A stretch of DNA of 6,804 nt from Candidatus Binataceae bacterium (GTDB lineage: Bacteria; Desulfobacterota; Binatia; Binatales; Binataceae), in NCBI GenBank assembly GCA_030042765.1, contig JASHZA010000311.1:1-6804 (forward strand), in the 5' to 3' direction. Positions within the stretch are counted from its first letter, which is position 1. Each line of letters begins with the position of its first letter. The notes below the pieces were generated by a model, which saw only the letters and a list, made by a program, of their open reading frames with translations, was not told the DNA's origin and did no database searches. The translations under genes and the position numbers were made by a program. This document shows positions 6,164-6,804 of this stretch, in pieces.

Positions 6164-6424
6164 TTCATGGAACTGACGATGCAACGCGCGCATGCGCATA
6201 CGCTATGCGCGCGAGCGGCTGGCCGAACTCGCCGATCGTTGCCGCGTGCGCGACACGGCGGTGACGCCGAGATCAACGGGCTCGAACGGGTGCTGCAACA
6301 AGCGGGCGGGCTCGAGGGATTCGAGCCGCCGGGGACGGTCGCTCGAAGTCCAGGCGCTATGTCAGGCCTGCCGGAAGAAGGCGTCACGCGCGTCCCCGGG
6401 TGACGCGGAGGAGCGCCACCTAAC

Positions 6425-6445
6425 CGGCGCGAACGGTTCGCGCCG
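6425..6445. promoter_or_regulatory. 21-bp perfect palindrome before the rubrerythrin ribosome binding site
   Basis: CGGCGCGAAC (6425-6434) and GTTCGCGCCG (6436-6445) are exact complements around one G. The palindrome ends seven bases before the AGGAGA motif at 6453-6458. It could be an operator or an mRNA hairpin affecting translation start. Confidence 0.4.
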
Positions 6446-6463
6446 ATCAAGCAGGAGAGAAGA

Positions 6464-6804
6464 ATGAAAAGTCTGAGCGGAACGAAGACCCATCAGAACC
6501 TCAAAGAGGCGTTCGCCGGCGAGAGCCAGGCGAACCGCCGGTACCTCTATTTCGCCAAGGTGGCGGACGTGGAAGGGCAGCCTGAAATCGCGGGGCTGTT
6601 TCGCGATACCGCGGAGGGCGAGACGGGGCATGCCCACGGACATCTGGACTACCTGAAGACGGTGGGTGACCCGGCGACGAATCTGCCGATGGGGGACACC
6701 GCGCTCAATCTGAAGTCGGCGGTTCATGGCGAGACCCACGAGTACACGGAGATGTACCCGGGGATGGCGAAAACCGCGCATGACGAGGGCTTCCGCGAAA
6801 TTGC
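6464..6804 (+). CDS. Rubrerythrin, N-terminal part (3' end outside window)
   Basis: The frame gives 113 full residues starting MKSLSGTKTHQNLKEAF and stays open to the window edge. It has the rubrerythrin diiron signature: FAGESQANRRY (17-27, ligand Glu20), ETGHAHGH (53-60, Glu53 and His56), and GETHEYTEMYPG (89-100, Glu90 and Glu93, equivalent to the conserved Glu pair in Desulfovibrio rubrerythrin). Rubrerythrin reduces hydrogen peroxide to water in the cytoplasm of anaerobes and microaerophiles. The second half of the four-helix bundle and any C-terminal rubredoxin domain are beyond the window, so the class cannot be fixed. The start is ATG 6464, with AGGAGA (6453-6458) five bases ahead. 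The upstream leader carries several dyads that may control expression. Family identification is very secure. Confidence 0.93.
   Translation, partial: MKSLSGTKTHQNLKEAFAGESQANRRYLYFAKVADVEGQPEIAGLFRDTAEGETGHAHGHLDYLKTVGDPATNLPMGDTALNLKSAVHGETHEYTEMYPGMAKTAHDEGFREI

Larger units (their letters stand above)
5785..6463. other. 679-bp divergent intergenic region, no convincing gene
   Basis: This region separates the GAF-kinase gene (-) from the rubrerythrin gene (+). I see no tRNA, rRNA or recognisable protein. The stretch 5961-6015 and the stretch 6126-6170 are clearly richer in A and T than the rest of the window and may hold promoters. Perfect inverted repeats lie at 5801-5828, 6016-6043, 6137-6163, 6185-6213, 6309-6327, 6381-6406 and 6425-6445. 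GCTCTTAACA occurs twice (5912-5921 and 6027-6036). A 91-codon open frame from ATG 6192 ends in a TGA (6465-6467) that overlaps the rubrerythrin ATG, but its product is Arg/Ser rich and resembles nothing I know. The region could be a long structured leader, a regulatory zone, or contain a decayed gene. Confidence 0.6.

Noticed and set aside
6149..6403. 84-codon plus-strand frame starting at TTG 6149
   Set aside because: The start would lie inside the AT-rich palindrome with no ribosome binding site; only a short stretch looks protein-like, so I did not call a gene.
6058..6450. 130-codon minus-strand open frame in the divergent region
   Set aside because: Arg/Pro/Ser-rich composition, crosses several palindromes, and has no recognisable family or start signal.
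5785..6463. CRISPR array or tRNA in the long intergenic region
   Set aside because: There is no regular repeat-spacer spacing and no cloverleaf; the only direct repeat is a two-copy 24-bp box.

Overview
This is a GC-rich bacterial window. The gene mix is a DUF1329 protein, an F420/flavin luciferase-like monooxygenase, an HSL-type esterase, an MFS carrier and rubrerythrin. It suggests a soil or sediment bacterium that breaks down hydrophobic or xenobiotic compounds. Candidatus Binatota, or another lineage once placed near Deltaproteobacteria, would fit, but that is a guess from gene content because no phylogenetic marker is present.

Layout. Positions 1-2538 (+ strand) hold three closely spaced genes that look like one operon: the C-terminal part of a DUF1329 protein, an LLM-class flavin-dependent oxidoreductase and an alpha/beta-hydrolase of the hormone-sensitive-lipase family. 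Positions 2539-2737 separate convergent genes and contain two adjacent perfect inverted repeats, each 45 bp long, which probably end transcription from both sides. Positions 4132-2738 (- strand) encode a 12-helix MFS transporter. Positions 5784-4356 (- strand) encode a GAF sensor and a histidine kinase core in two overlapping frames. Removing one G from a five-G tract would join them into a single 475-residue sensor kinase, so this is a likely frameshift or sequence error. Positions 5785-6463 are a 679-bp divergent intergenic region with no convincing gene but many dyad symmetries and an AT-rich core. From 6464 to the end of the window (+ strand) lies the N-terminal part of a rubrerythrin, which runs off the edge.

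How the genes may work together (inference): the + strand trio resembles catabolic clusters in which a DUF1329 envelope protein helps handle a hydrophobic substrate, the LLM enzyme oxidises or reduces it, and the esterase cleaves an ester or lactone. The MFS protein could move a related compound. The orphan GAF kinase has no response regulator in view. Rubrerythrin belongs to a separate peroxide-defence unit. I see no mobile element, CRISPR array, tRNA or rRNA. The most unusual parts are the paired 45-bp palindromes, the split GAF/kinase gene and the dyad-rich region upstream of rubrerythrin.
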